From Sulfurimonas sp. (GTDB lineage Bacteria; Campylobacterota; Campylobacteria; Campylobacterales; Sulfurimonadaceae), in the NCBI GenBank assembly GCA_026987995.1, contig JALSMC010000325.1, positions 1 through 29,339 of the forward strand: DNA of 29,339 nucleotides, given 5' to 3'. Positions within the stretch are counted from its first letter, which is position 1. Each line of letters opens with the position of its first letter. The notes under the pieces are model-generated. The model searched no databases, had not been told where the DNA came from, and saw only the letters and a program-made list of their open reading frames with translations. Of the stretch, positions 14,733-23,800 are shown piece by piece. A program made the position numbers and the translations under genes.

Positions 14733-16004
14733 ATGTTTATAGATAGCGTAAGTGCGATAGAAGTAATGGATTCACGTGGTAATCCAACAGTAAAAGCAAC
14801 AGTAGAACTTAGTGATGGAACAGTTGAGAGTGCTATAGTGCCTTCAGGTGCAAGTACAGGTAAACGCGAAGCACTAGAGCTTCGTGATGGCGATGAGCGC
14901 TACATGGGTAAAGGTGTTTTAAAAGCAGTCGGTCATGTAAATAATGAAATCTCTGATGCTATCATCGGAATGTCTCCTTTTAACCAAGCAGTAATTGATG
15001 CAACTATGAAAGAAGTTGATGGTACTGAAAACTATGGTAAATTAGGTGCGAATGCAGTACTTGGTGTTTCTATGGCTGTAGCTCGTGCTGCTGCAAAAAG
15101 TCTTGGTATGCCACTTTACCGTTACCTCGGTGGTGCAAATGCCATGACTATTCCTACTCCAATGCTTAATATCATCAACGGTGGAAGCCATGCTGATAAC
15201 TCAGTTGATTTTCAAGAGTATATGATTGTTCCTGTAGGCTTTAGCGATTTTGCAGAAGGTCTTCGTGCATCAGCTGAAGTTTATCATACTTTAAAAGGTA
15301 TACTAAAAACTAAAAAACATAACACTGCACTAGGTGATGAAGGTGGATTTGCTCCAGATTTATCTTCAAATGAAGAGCCTATTCAAATCATTATCGAAGC
15401 TATTGAGGCTGCTGGTTACAAGCCAGGTGAGCAAATAGCTATCGCTTTAGATGTAGCAGCTTCGGAGATTCTTTCTGAGGATGGTAAAGGTTATAGACTA
15501 GATTCTGAAAACCGTACTGTTACATCAGCAGAGCTTGTTGATTATTATGTTGATTTATGTAATAAGTATCCTATTGTATCTATCGAAGATGGTCTCAACG
15601 AAGAAGATTGGGATGGTTTCAAACTTATGACTGAGAAACTTGGTGACAAGATTCAGATAGTTGGTGATGATCTTTTTGTTACAAATGCGAACATTTTAGC
15701 TCGTGGTATCCGTGAAGGTATTGCAAACTCTATTCTCATCAAGCCTAACCAAATTGGTACAGTTAGTGAAACTATGCTAACAGTGCGTTTAGCACAACGC
15801 AATGGTTACACTTGTGTTATGAGTCACCGTTCTGGTGAGAGTGAAGATGCATTTATCGCAGACTTCGCTGTTGCTCTTAACTGTGGTCAAATCAAAACGG
15901 GTTCAACTGCTCGTGGCGAGAGAACTGCTAAATATAACCGCTTACTTGAGATTGAAAATGAAGTTGTATATGGTGAGTACTTAGGTGCTGCACTTTTTAA
16001 CTAA
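14733..16004 (+). CDS. eno: Enolase
   Basis: 423 residues from the ATG at 14733 with AAAGG upstream; an in-frame TTG at 14706 would add nine residues the family lacks. It interconverts 2-phosphoglycerate and phosphoenolpyruvate. Motifs: MDSRGNPTV (12-20), [17 protein letters not shown] (about 38-54), [15 protein letters not shown] (about 150-164), GDEGGFAPD with the catalytic Glu, [11 protein letters not shown] and GDDLFVTN metal ligands, [10 protein letters not shown] with the catalytic Lys, and [16 protein letters not shown] box at 14671-14676 is a possible promoter. It is followed after 16 bases by the FtsB-like gene. Confidence 0.97.
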   Translation: MFIDSVSAIEVMDSRGNPTVKATVELSDGTVESAIVPSGASTGKREALELRDGDERYMGKGVLKAVGHVNNEISDAIIGMSPFNQAVIDATMKEVDGTENYGKLGANAVLGVSMAVARAAAKSLGMPLYRYLGGANAMTIPTPMLNIINGGSHADNSVDFQEYMIVPVGFSDFAEGLRASAEVYHTLKGILKTKKHNTALGDEGGFAPDLSSNEEPIQIIIEAIEAAGYKPGEQIAIALDVAASEILSEDGKGYRLDSENRTVTSAELVDYYVDLCNKYPIVSIEDGLNEEDWDGFKLMTEKLGDKIQIVGDDLFVTNANILARGIREGIANSILIKPNQIGTVSETMLTVRLAQRNGYTCVMSHRSGESEDAFIADFAVALNCGQIKTGSTARGERTAKYNRLLEIENEVVYGEYLGAALFN

Positions 16005-16020
16005 ATTTAGAGTATAACTC

Positions 16021-16299
16021 ATGCAAAATGAAGAACTTTTTGGGGGCATCGATACGACTGAGAGTATAACTCAGAAACATCTAGGCCTTTCATTAAAGAA
16101 GTTCTTTTTTCTCTTCTCTATAGTAGTTGTTCTTGGTGTTTACCTTGGAATTTTACTTTACGGAACATCCTCTTTAGAAATTCTTTTTGGCTTGCAAGAT
16201 TATGAAGTTTATCTTCAAGATGAAGTGAGTCGATTAAAACTAGAAAATGCTGACTTGCAACGCGAATACTTTGAACTCAAAGAGATAAGTGCACAATAA
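16021..16299 (+). CDS. FtsB/DivIC-like small membrane protein with coiled coil
   Basis: 92 residues: a short cytoplasmic N-terminus, one membrane segment (about 28-48, FFFLFSIVVVLGVYLGILLYG), a short link and a periplasmic coiled coil (about 60-90, YLQDEVSRLKLENADLQRE). This is the layout of FtsB/DivIC divisome linkers, where the helix pairs with FtsL; the fit is architectural, and the coiled-coil pattern EVxRLKxENxxLQxE is typical. It is translated 16 bases after eno and shares its transcript, as in the Campylobacter order as I recall it. Confidence 0.7.
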   Translation: MQNEELFGGIDTTESITQKHLGLSLKKFFFLFSIVVVLGVYLGILLYGTSSLEILFGLQDYEVYLQDEVSRLKLENADLQREYFELKEISAQ

Positions 16300-16303
16300 A
16301 TCC

Positions 16304-16319
16304 TATAATTTGCTATAAT
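16304..16319 (+). promoter_or_regulatory. Tandem TATAAT boxes before the AMIN gene
   Basis: Two TATAAT boxes, at 16304-16309 and 16314-16319, exactly 10 bp apart, lie between the FtsB-like stop and the AMIN start. They could give the envelope gene set its own transcript independent of eno. Confidence 0.4.
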
Positions 16320-16346
16320 GTTTAGAAATAAAACAAGGGTCTATAT

Positions 16347-16988
16347 ATGCTAAAACTTTTAGTGATTTTTCTTTTTCTACTCAGTTCTTTAAGTGCCCGA
16401 GAAAACCCTTTTTTCCCTTCAAAAAATGAAACTGACATTCCTCTAAGTACTAATATTGTCTCTGTTTTACAACCCTTAAAGCGTGCAACACTAACACTTC
16501 CCTCCACTGCTAGAACATTAGAGAGCATAACCATAACATACAAGAACCTAGACGGCTCAATAGTCAGTAAAAAAGAGTTACTTGGCAACAGTGTTGACTG
16601 GCATTTACCTATTTTTATTTCTCAAGATATAGGTGGAAATGAAAAAACACCTCAGCCTAAATCTATCTCGAAAAAAAGTGAAAAATTCACTAAGATAGCC
16701 TCTTTACCTTTTATATCATTATACACAAGCAAACAACGTCTAAAAATAATTACAAAAGATAAAATGCTGAGAAATTTTCTGCTAACTAAACCTCATAGAA
16801 TTGTTTGTGACTTTGAACGCGATCTTGACATTAGAAGTTACGAGAAAAAAGTCACAACTCACTCTCAAGTAAAAAGAGTTAGGTTTGGAAATCATAAAGG
16901 CTACTATAGAGTTGTGATAGAGCTAGATGGTCATTATAAATACAAACTCACAGACTATAAAAATGGATACTACATTAATCTTTTATAA
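16347..16988 (+). CDS. Secreted AMIN-domain protein
   Basis: 213 residues: signal peptide (about 1-17, cleaved after SLSA), a linker of about 100 residues, and a C-terminal AMIN domain (about 121-213). The last contains LKIITKDKML, RIVCDFERDL and the strand pairs VKRVRFGNHKGYYRVVIELD and YKYKLTDYKNGYYINLL. AMIN domains bind peptidoglycan and localise amidases or secretins; no enzyme domain is attached here. AAGGG (16335-16339) precedes the ATG. A related glycoprotein follows eno in Campylobacter, as I recall. Confidence 0.8.
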   Translation: MLKLLVIFLFLLSSLSARENPFFPSKNETDIPLSTNIVSVLQPLKRATLTLPSTARTLESITITYKNLDGSIVSKKELLGNSVDWHLPIFISQDIGGNEKTPQPKSISKKSEKFTKIASLPFISLYTSKQRLKIITKDKMLRNFLLTKPHRIVCDFERDLDIRSYEKKVTTHSQVKRVRFGNHKGYYRVVIELDGHYKYKLTDYKNGYYINLL

Positions 16989-17001
16989 TTAGGAACAAGC
17001 A

Positions 17002-17739
17002 ATGAAATATATTTTAGCCTTTATCTTTACACTCTCTCAGCTTTTAGCACTCTCCAACTTAGAAGTAGCACAAAAAAGTGAAGATGCTATGAGTGGGTTT
17101 GATGATGCGACATCTACCATGCAGATGACACTTATAAATGCAGCAGGACAACAAAAAGTACGTACTATGAAGATGCAAGTACTTGAGGGTAAGGATGAAG
17201 ACAAGTCTCTTATGGAATTTTTAACACCTGCAGATGTTAAGGGTACAAAATTTTTGTCTTATGAGCATGTAAACAAAGATGATGACCAGTGGTTGTATCT
17301 TCCAGCACTCAAACGTGTTAAACGCATTGCTAGTAAAAATAAATCGGGTGCATTTATGGGAAGTGAATTTTCTTACGAAGACTTAAGTGCCTTTAATGTT
17401 AAGAAATATATCTATGAAGATGCACCAGCTACTCTAAGTGGAAACTTATATATTATACAAAGTAAACCTGTTTCAAAATACTCGGGATATACTAAACTTG
17501 TCTCTTACATTGATTCAAAAACATTTTTGGTACAAAAGATGGAGTACTTTGATAGAAAAAACGAGCTTTTAAAAACTGCAATTTTTGAAGATTATAAGCA
17601 TTTTACAAATGTTTACAGAATCGGAAAAATCACAATGAAAAACTCACAAAATGACAAGACAACTATCTTAGTTTGGTCTAATCAAAAGATAGGAACAGGT
17701 TTAAAATCAAAGAACTTTCATAAAAGATACTTGAAGTAA
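17002..17739 (+). CDS. LolA-like periplasmic lipoprotein/lipid carrier (PF17131 type)
   Basis: 245 residues with a signal peptide (about 1-16). It matches the 'outer membrane lipoprotein-sorting protein' family: FLTPADVKGTKFL (73-85), WLYLPALKRVKRI (97-109), GSEFSYEDL (120-128), then a beta-rich C-terminal half. These proteins have the open-barrel fold of LolA, which shields an acyl chain in a hydrophobic cavity, and commonly sit beside RND/MMPL transporters. Starts 13 bases after the AMIN gene; its TAA shares a base with the next ATG (TAATG). Cargo is unknown. Confidence 0.85.
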   Translation: MKYILAFIFTLSQLLALSNLEVAQKSEDAMSGFDDATSTMQMTLINAAGQQKVRTMKMQVLEGKDEDKSLMEFLTPADVKGTKFLSYEHVNKDDDQWLYLPALKRVKRIASKNKSGAFMGSEFSYEDLSAFNVKKYIYEDAPATLSGNLYIIQSKPVSKYSGYTKLVSYIDSKTFLVQKMEYFDRKNELLKTAIFEDYKHFTNVYRIGKITMKNSQNDKTTILVWSNQKIGTGLKSKNFHKRYLK

Positions 17740-18995
17740 TGAAACACTTAGTTCTGTTGTTCTCTCTTTTAACATCAGTACTAGCAGATATTGACATCAC
17801 AGGACATTTTGACTTGGACTCTCAGTTTTATCTCAAAGCACCACAAGGAAAAAATACAAACTCCTTTACAGCTAAGCAGACTTTAGAGATTAACTACGAA
17901 GAAGACTCTTTGAGTATTTATGCAAACTTACATGCTCAAGAAGCTTATTATGATTTCACTTCCCAAGATACAAAAACTGAGAGAACATTTACCCGAGTAG
18001 ATGAACTCTACCTCAAGTATGATTTTGATGATGATGCTCTAAAGGCTGGAAAAAGCATAGAATTTTGGGGCTCACTTGAACTACGAAATATTGTCGATGG
18101 TTTTAATCCAAGAGATTTTCGTAATGATTTTTTTAGTAATGACAAACTCGGAGTTTATAATCTTGCATACTCACACTACTTTGAAAACTCAGAACTCTCA
18201 CTCATAGCGAAACTTCAAGAAGAGAAACAGTTGATGGGGGCCCAGCCTTATGTTTACTACTTTTTTCCATCTTTTGTCACATACGATGGTACCCTCAATA
18301 CTCAAGATAGTATACATCGACCCTCTATTTATCTAAAATTTACTGGTTCAACAGATACAGAGTATGCAATAGACTATGCTTTTATATATGAAAATGGATA
18401 CGATTCACAGCGCTACTTTGCAACTAATACACCCCAAAATATCAATCCTTCTTCCCCCACATTTGGTCAAGCTACACGCTTTGAAGAAAATGCTTATATA
18501 GTCAACAAGTTTATGACTTACAATACTTTAGTTGTGGGTAGTACTTTAGTAAAACTTGAGGCACTCTATGCAAAAGTAGATGAAGACCCTTTTGTAGGGG
18601 ACTACTCGCATATCGCACTCGGACTTGAACATACCCTAGAAAATATTTACGAGAGTCATGCCCTTGGACTTATCGCTGAATACTACCGTTATGATACTTA
18701 TGAATCAGACAAATATGATGATTTAGCACTCTTTGAAACTATGCAAAATGATTTATTTTTAGGAATACGGTACACACTTAACAATGCTAATGACAGCTCT
18801 TTTGTTGGTGGTGGAATCTTTGACTTGGAGTATAATGAACAGGTTTACTACTTGAAGTTTGAGAGTCGTGTGGCGGAGAGTTTTAAAGTCGCCCTTGATT
18901 ACTACTATATAGAACCTTCAACAACTGACTTAACAGCTTATGCACTCTTAGGTGAGCATCAAAAACTAGGTGTAAATATTGCCTATTATTTTTAA
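17739..18995 (+). CDS. Outer-membrane beta-barrel protein of the LolA/RND cluster
   Basis: 418 residues with a signal peptide (about 1-16). The chain alternates short amphipathic strands rich in Tyr and Phe with acidic loops, and ends HQKLGVNIAYYF with the C-terminal Phe that guides insertion by BAM. An early conserved patch RVDELYLKYDFDDDALKAGK followed by FWGSLELRNIVDGFNPRDFR (about 87-125) resembles DUF1302-type barrels seen with RND/LolA pairs. It would form the outer-membrane end of an export path. It starts inside the stop of the LolA-like gene and ends eight bases before the RND gene. Confidence 0.8.
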   Translation: MKHLVLLFSLLTSVLADIDITGHFDLDSQFYLKAPQGKNTNSFTAKQTLEINYEEDSLSIYANLHAQEAYYDFTSQDTKTERTFTRVDELYLKYDFDDDALKAGKSIEFWGSLELRNIVDGFNPRDFRNDFFSNDKLGVYNLAYSHYFENSELSLIAKLQEEKQLMGAQPYVYYFFPSFVTYDGTLNTQDSIHRPSIYLKFTGSTDTEYAIDYAFIYENGYDSQRYFATNTPQNINPSSPTFGQATRFEENAYIVNKFMTYNTLVVGSTLVKLEALYAKVDEDPFVGDYSHIALGLEHTLENIYESHALGLIAEYYRYDTYESDKYDDLALFETMQNDLFLGIRYTLNNANDSSFVGGGIFDLEYNEQVYYLKFESRVAESFKVALDYYYIEPSTTDLTAYALLGEHQKLGVNIAYYF

Positions 18996-19003
18996 GGAAA
19001 AAA

Positions 19004-21295
19004 ATGGAAAATTTTGTAAACAGAGTTATTAAGTTTAGATGGGCTATTGCTATTATTATCCCACTTATCACAATTATGATGGCATCATCACTCAAAAATC
19101 TAGAGTTTGAGGGAAGTTATAGGATTTGGTTTGGGGAAGAGTCAAAGATACTCAAAAACTATGATAACTTTCGTGCTATATTTGGAAATGATGATACTGT
19201 CACGATTATGTTTACAAATGAAGATGGTATTTTTACTAAAGAAGCACTTACATCCATCGATAACATCACTCAAAAACTATGGCAAACGCAGTATATCGCT
19301 AGAGTTGACTCTATCACTAACTACCAGTATGTTCATACAGATGAAGAGTACCCTGATGAAGTAGTTATTGAAGATTTTATAGAAGATCCGCAGAGTTACA
19401 CAAAAGAGGAATTAGAGGAAAAAAGAAGTATTGCACTAAAAGAAGATATCATAGTCGGTAAACTCATCTCAAAAGATGCAAAGACTACTATGATTGCAGG
19501 TCGAATGACTCCAAAAGCAGGAGATGACCCAGAAGTTAGTTTCAAACTTCGTGATTCAGTTTTAAAAATCATTGCTCCCGAAGAGAAAAAGAACGCTTAT
19601 AAGTTCTTTCTTGGTGGAGGTCCTATTATAAACACCTCTTTTATAGAGATTGCACAGCATGATGGAGGGGTATTTACACCTGCTGTGATTGTCGTTGCTA
19701 TGATTTTACTACTACTTATATTTAGAAAATTTTCTTCTATGTTTATAAGTATTATCGTAGTTATCTTTACATTTTTAATAGTCCTTTCTATTCAAGTTCT
19801 TTTAGGTTTTAAACTCAACAACTTTACTGCAAATATACCTGTATTTGTTGTAGCCATAGGTATAGCTGATGCTATGCATCTTCTTTGGATTTATACAATG
19901 GCAAGAAAAAAAGGTATGGATAACTATGAGTCCATTCATTACTCTGTAAAGAAAAACTTTTTGGCAATTTTCCTAACTTCTATTACCACTTCTATCGGTT
20001 TTGCTTCTTTAGGTATCTCGGCTGTTGTTCCCATACAGACACTAGGTATTGCAACTGCAAGTGCTGCTCTGCTTGCATTTGTTTTAACTATACTTTTTGT
20101 ACCTGCGATGCTTGCCATACTTAACCCAAACATCAAAGCAGATGAGAAGATTCAAGTACACAACAACCATCCCGTTGCAGTTTGGTATACCCACTTTTTA
20201 AGTAAAAATGCTAAAGTTATTTTAACCCTCAGCACTCTGCTTTTTCTAGGTTTAGGGGCAGGAATATTTCAAGCAAATGTTGATTCAAATGTTGTTAAGT
20301 ACTTTAGTGAAGATTTTCCATTTCGTGTCTCTATAAACGAAATGCAGGATAAGCTAACAGGACCTATGTCTTATGAAATAGTTGTAGATTCTAAAGTAAA
20401 CGATGGCATAAAAGATCCTCTCTTTTTAAGAACTGTAGAAGATTTTTATACAGAATTTTATACCGAGTTTGATGATGTAAGGCATATTCACTCTCTTCTT
20501 GACATAGTAAAAGTATTTAACAATGTTATGGATGGCAGTAAAACTATCCCTCAAAGTAAAGAGTTAGTTGCACAGTACTTACTACTTTACTCCCTCTCTT
20601 TGCCTCAAGGGATGGAAATAAATGACAAAATGGATATAAATGAAAGACTTCTAAGAGTTACTGCTTCACTCAACCTTGTTGATACTTCTAAAGATTTAGA
20701 AATGATAGCATGGATTGAGAACTGGTGGAGTAAGACACCCTACTCTGCTACAGTAAACGGACAAACAGTAATGTTTGCACATATGCAGCATGATATAACT
20801 TCTACCCTTATAGAGTCTATTACTCTTGCTGTTGTAACCATCTCTATCATCATGCTACTTATCTTTAGAAACTGGAGAATGTTACCTCTTTTCATCGTGC
20901 CAAATATCTTACCTATTGCCCTTGTTGTTGGAGTGATGGGTTGGTTGCACATAGACATCGACATGGGTGTAGCAATTGCTGGTGCTATCATCATAGGGGT
21001 CGCAGTTGATGATACTATTCACTTTATGGTCAAATACATAGAGGCTCGTAAACGCGGAGACTCTTTGGAAGATGCGATGAAGTATGTGATGAGTTATGCA
21101 GGATCAGCTATCATCTTTACGACCATAGTTCTCAGTCTTGCATTTTTAGTTTTTATCTTTAGTGACTTTAATCCAAACTATCATTTTGGTGTTGTAACAG
21201 CTTCTGCTCTTATTATCGCAGTTATTGTCGACTTAGTTGCTTTACCAGCACTGCTTATGCTCATAGACAAGAATGAAGAATCACTTCTAAAATAA
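19004..21295 (+). CDS. RND-superfamily transporter (MMPL / HpnN-like)
   Basis: 763 residues with the duplicated RND layout: TM1 (about 13-30), a large periplasmic domain (31-225), TM2-6 (226-375), TM7 (about 403-420), a second periplasmic domain, and TM8-12 (about 600-755). The proton-relay Asp is in VVAIGIADAMHLLW (Asp289) in the first half and IIGVAVDDTIHF (Asp669/670) in the second. At 763 residues it is shorter than drug-efflux RND pumps and fits MMPL/HpnN proteins, which move lipids such as hopanoids or mycolates. Starts with the barrel and LolA-like genes at close spacing, so the three probably work as one export line. Confidence 0.88.
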   Translation: MENFVNRVIKFRWAIAIIIPLITIMMASSLKNLEFEGSYRIWFGEESKILKNYDNFRAIFGNDDTVTIMFTNEDGIFTKEALTSIDNITQKLWQTQYIARVDSITNYQYVHTDEEYPDEVVIEDFIEDPQSYTKEELEEKRSIALKEDIIVGKLISKDAKTTMIAGRMTPKAGDDPEVSFKLRDSVLKIIAPEEKKNAYKFFLGGGPIINTSFIEIAQHDGGVFTPAVIVVAMILLLLIFRKFSSMFISIIVVIFTFLIVLSIQVLLGFKLNNFTANIPVFVVAIGIADAMHLLWIYTMARKKGMDNYESIHYSVKKNFLAIFLTSITTSIGFASLGISAVVPIQTLGIATASAALLAFVLTILFVPAMLAILNPNIKADEKIQVHNNHPVAVWYTHFLSKNAKVILTLSTLLFLGLGAGIFQANVDSNVVKYFSEDFPFRVSINEMQDKLTGPMSYEIVVDSKVNDGIKDPLFLRTVEDFYTEFYTEFDDVRHIHSLLDIVKVFNNVMDGSKTIPQSKELVAQYLLLYSLSLPQGMEINDKMDINERLLRVTASLNLVDTSKDLEMIAWIENWWSKTPYSATVNGQTVMFAHMQHDITSTLIESITLAVVTISIIMLLIFRNWRMLPLFIVPNILPIALVVGVMGWLHIDIDMGVAIAGAIIIGVAVDDTIHFMVKYIEARKRGDSLEDAMKYVMSYAGSAIIFTTIVLSLAFLVFIFSDFNPNYHFGVVTASALIIAVIVDLVALPALLMLIDKNEESLLK

Positions 21296-21298
21296 TGC

Positions 21299-21304
21299 TA
21301 TAAT
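21299..21304 (+). promoter_or_regulatory. -10 box at the mgtE start (possible leaderless transcript)
   Basis: TATAAT ends seven bases before the ATG at 21312, so the expected transcription start falls on or next to the start codon. No Shine-Dalgarno is seen in the 16 bases between the RND stop and this ATG, which fits a leaderless message or translation coupled to the gene before. Confidence 0.45.
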
Positions 21305-21311
21305 TGCATCC

Positions 21312-22640
21312 ATGAATCAACTACAAGACTACTTAAATGCTCACGAAATAAGTGATATGCATCCTACTGATATTGCTAAGATTTTAAAAGGCTTAAGTGA
21401 TGATGCATTTTCTGATGCTATTAAACTTGTACCAAAAGATCTTGTCGGAGATGTAGCACTTGCTCTTCCTGATAGATATTTTGATGATGTAGTTGAAAAC
21501 CTAAGTGTAGATGAACTCTCCCACGCAGTTACAGAACTTGAGTCTGATGATCAGGCTGAGTTTATGCAAGAGCTTGAAGAGCTTGATGAAGATGTAGCGA
21601 GTCAAGTTTTTGATAACCTTCATGAGGATGATCAAGAAGAGATACAAAAACTTAAGACATATGATGAAGATAAAGCCGGTGCACATATGCAACTTGAGCT
21701 TTTTACTGCTAATAAAGATGAGATAGTACAAGATGTTATCAAACGTTTTGCACAACTTAGAAAAGAAAATCATGTTGAAAATGTTCAAAACCTTTTCATC
21801 ACTGATGAAGATAAAAAACTTAAATATGCTGTCGGGTTAGATGATCTTCTTATCTTTGACTTTTCTAAAACAGTCATAGAAAATATAGAGGCAAGCCAAG
21901 AGAGTTTTGAGCCTATAAAAGCTGTAGACACAGATGCCATAAAAGAAGTTGTGCATGTTTTTGAAGAGTATGACCTCTCTGTTTTAGCCATCGTAAATGC
22001 TTATGGTGTTTTACTCGGTCGTATCACCTCCGATGATATTTATGACATCATAAATGAGCATGCAACTGAGCAGATGTATAATCTTGCTGGAGTTGATGAT
22101 GAGGCGGAAGAAGATGAAGAGATCCTTCCAGCAGGACGAAAACGTGCAACTTGGCTCGCATTTAATCTTCTCACAGCTATAGCTGCCTCACTTGTTATAG
22201 GTCTTTTTGCAGAGACTTTGCAGAGTATGGTAGCACTTGCTGTTTTGATGCCAATTGTAGCTTCGATGGGTGGTAATGCAGGAACACAAAGTCTTACCGT
22301 TGTTGTGCGCCAACTTGCTCTTGGAGATATCTCAAAAGGTGATGCGATGCGTATCATCAAAAAAGAGGTAACTATCGCACTTGTAAATGGTCTCTTATTC
22401 GCTATAATAATAGGAATTATCGCAGCCCTCTGGTTTGACACTCAAATGTTAGGAGTGGTTATAGCATTAAGTATGCTTATAAACCTCTTCTTTGCAGGGC
22501 TTTTTGGAGCTAGTGTTCCTCTTCTTTTAAAAAGAATGGATGTAGACCCTGCTATTGGAAGTACTGTTATTTTAACAACTATTACCGATGTTGTAGGCTT
22601 TTTTAGCTTTTTAGCACTTGCAACATATATATTACTATAA
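21312..22640 (+). CDS. mgtE: Magnesium transporter MgtE
   Basis: 442 residues. An acidic N domain (about 1-125, superhelical repeats such as LPDRYFDDVVENLSVDEL) is followed by paired CBS domains (about 130-255) and five membrane helices (about 285-442). Pore motifs are MPIVASMGGNAGTQSLTVVVRQ near the second helix (key residues GGNAGTQS) and ITDVVGFFSFLALAT at the end. The N and CBS domains sense cytosolic Mg2+ and close the channel when it is high. A CNNM-type gene follows after 14 bases. Confidence 0.95.
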   Translation: MNQLQDYLNAHEISDMHPTDIAKILKGLSDDAFSDAIKLVPKDLVGDVALALPDRYFDDVVENLSVDELSHAVTELESDDQAEFMQELEELDEDVASQVFDNLHEDDQEEIQKLKTYDEDKAGAHMQLELFTANKDEIVQDVIKRFAQLRKENHVENVQNLFITDEDKKLKYAVGLDDLLIFDFSKTVIENIEASQESFEPIKAVDTDAIKEVVHVFEEYDLSVLAIVNAYGVLLGRITSDDIYDIINEHATEQMYNLAGVDDEAEEDEEILPAGRKRATWLAFNLLTAIAASLVIGLFAETLQSMVALAVLMPIVASMGGNAGTQSLTVVVRQLALGDISKGDAMRIIKKEVTIALVNGLLFAIIIGIIAALWFDTQMLGVVIALSMLINLFFAGLFGASVPLLLKRMDVDPAIGSTVILTTITDVVGFFSFLALATYILL

Positions 22641-22654
22641 GGAATTTGTAAAAC

Positions 22655-23698
22655 TTGGATTTATTAATACTATTTTTTGTCCTCTCTGTTAGCGTTTCAT
22701 TTATCTGCTCTGTTTTAGAGTCAGTACTACTTTCTATAAATATGTCCTATGTAGCTGTTTTAGAAAAAGAGCGACCTACTGCAGGACAACTACTTCGTAT
22801 ACAAAAAGAAAATATCAACAAATCCATAGCAGGAATTTTAATACTCAACACCATTGCAAACACTTTAGGTGCAGCTGCAGTTGGTGCTCAGGCAGCTCTT
22901 GTTTTTGGAAACGATGCTGTTGTCATTGTATCTATCGTTTTAACTTTTGCTATTTTGTTTTTAAGTGAAATAATCCCTAAAACGATTGGTGCGATGTACT
23001 GGAAGAGTTTAGCACCAATTGCTTCTCAGTTTATCCGTATATTTATCTGGATTACATACCCTATAATTCTTATGACCCTTTTTGTGACAAACAAGATAGG
23101 TAAAGGTGTTGAAGATGTGAATTCTCTCACAAAAGAAGAACTCTTAGAGTCTATGCTTCAAAGTGAAGATGATGGTGTCATAGATGAAAAAGAGTCTGAT
23201 GTCATCGAAAACATCTTAAATCTTGACAACATTAAAGTAAGTGAAGTTCTAACTCCTCGTTCTGTTGTGTTTGCTCTTGATGAGACGATGGCAATAAAAG
23301 AAGTTATAGAGACACAAGAAGCGATATTTAAATTTTCACGTATTCCTGTATACAAAAATAGTATTGAGAATGTTACAGGTTTAGTGCTTACCAAGAAAAT
23401 CTTTAAACAGGCACTTACAGATGACAGTGTAACGCTCGAGTCTATCAAAAAAGAGATGTTTTCTATAAATGAAAATGTTCCTGTAAGTAAAGCACTTGAC
23501 ATGTTCATAGCCAAAAAAGATCATATGTTTTTAGTGATGGATAATTACGATCAAACCGATGGAATTATTACACTAGAAGACTGTGTTGAAACTATTTTAG
23601 GTGTTGAAATTATGGATGAAAGTGATACCACAGAAGATATGCGCGAATTAGCTAAACGAAAAATGAAATTAAAACGTAAAGCTAAAGAAAACACATAA
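22655..23698 (+). CDS. CNNM/CorC-type membrane protein with CBS pair
   Basis: 347 residues. The N-terminal DUF21/CNNM membrane domain (about 1-165) has three to four helices with SVLESVLLSINMSYV (20-34), GILILNTIANTLGAA (60-74) and LSEIIPKTIGAMYWKSLA (about 109-126, motif SEIIPKTIG). A CBS pair spans about 190-320 (VSEVLTPRSVVFALDE, DGIITLEDCVETILGVE). The CorC_HlyC C-terminal domain is absent; the chain ends in a basic tail. Family members transport or sense Mg2+. Start is a TTG with AAGGA about ten bases before; it begins the first hydrophobic helix as in the family. Confidence 0.85.
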   Translation: MDLLILFFVLSVSVSFICSVLESVLLSINMSYVAVLEKERPTAGQLLRIQKENINKSIAGILILNTIANTLGAAAVGAQAALVFGNDAVVIVSIVLTFAILFLSEIIPKTIGAMYWKSLAPIASQFIRIFIWITYPIILMTLFVTNKIGKGVEDVNSLTKEELLESMLQSEDDGVIDEKESDVIENILNLDNIKVSEVLTPRSVVFALDETMAIKEVIETQEAIFKFSRIPVYKNSIENVTGLVLTKKIFKQALTDDSVTLESIKKEMFSINENVPVSKALDMFIAKKDHMFLVMDNYDQTDGIITLEDCVETILGVEIMDESDTTEDMRELAKRKMKLKRKAKENT

Positions 23699-23800
23699 TC
23701 CCTATGGTAAATAAGGAGAAAGAAAGAGTGGTTCCTGCCCTTTCGTAAGAGTATTATAAGATACAAATGTAAATAAATTGTGAATGGACTTAATCTCTGT

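Noticed and set aside
23699..23800. A short leader peptide after AAGGAG at about 23713
   Set aside because: The possible GTG frame is only six codons, has no amino-acid bias and no gene downstream on that strand.
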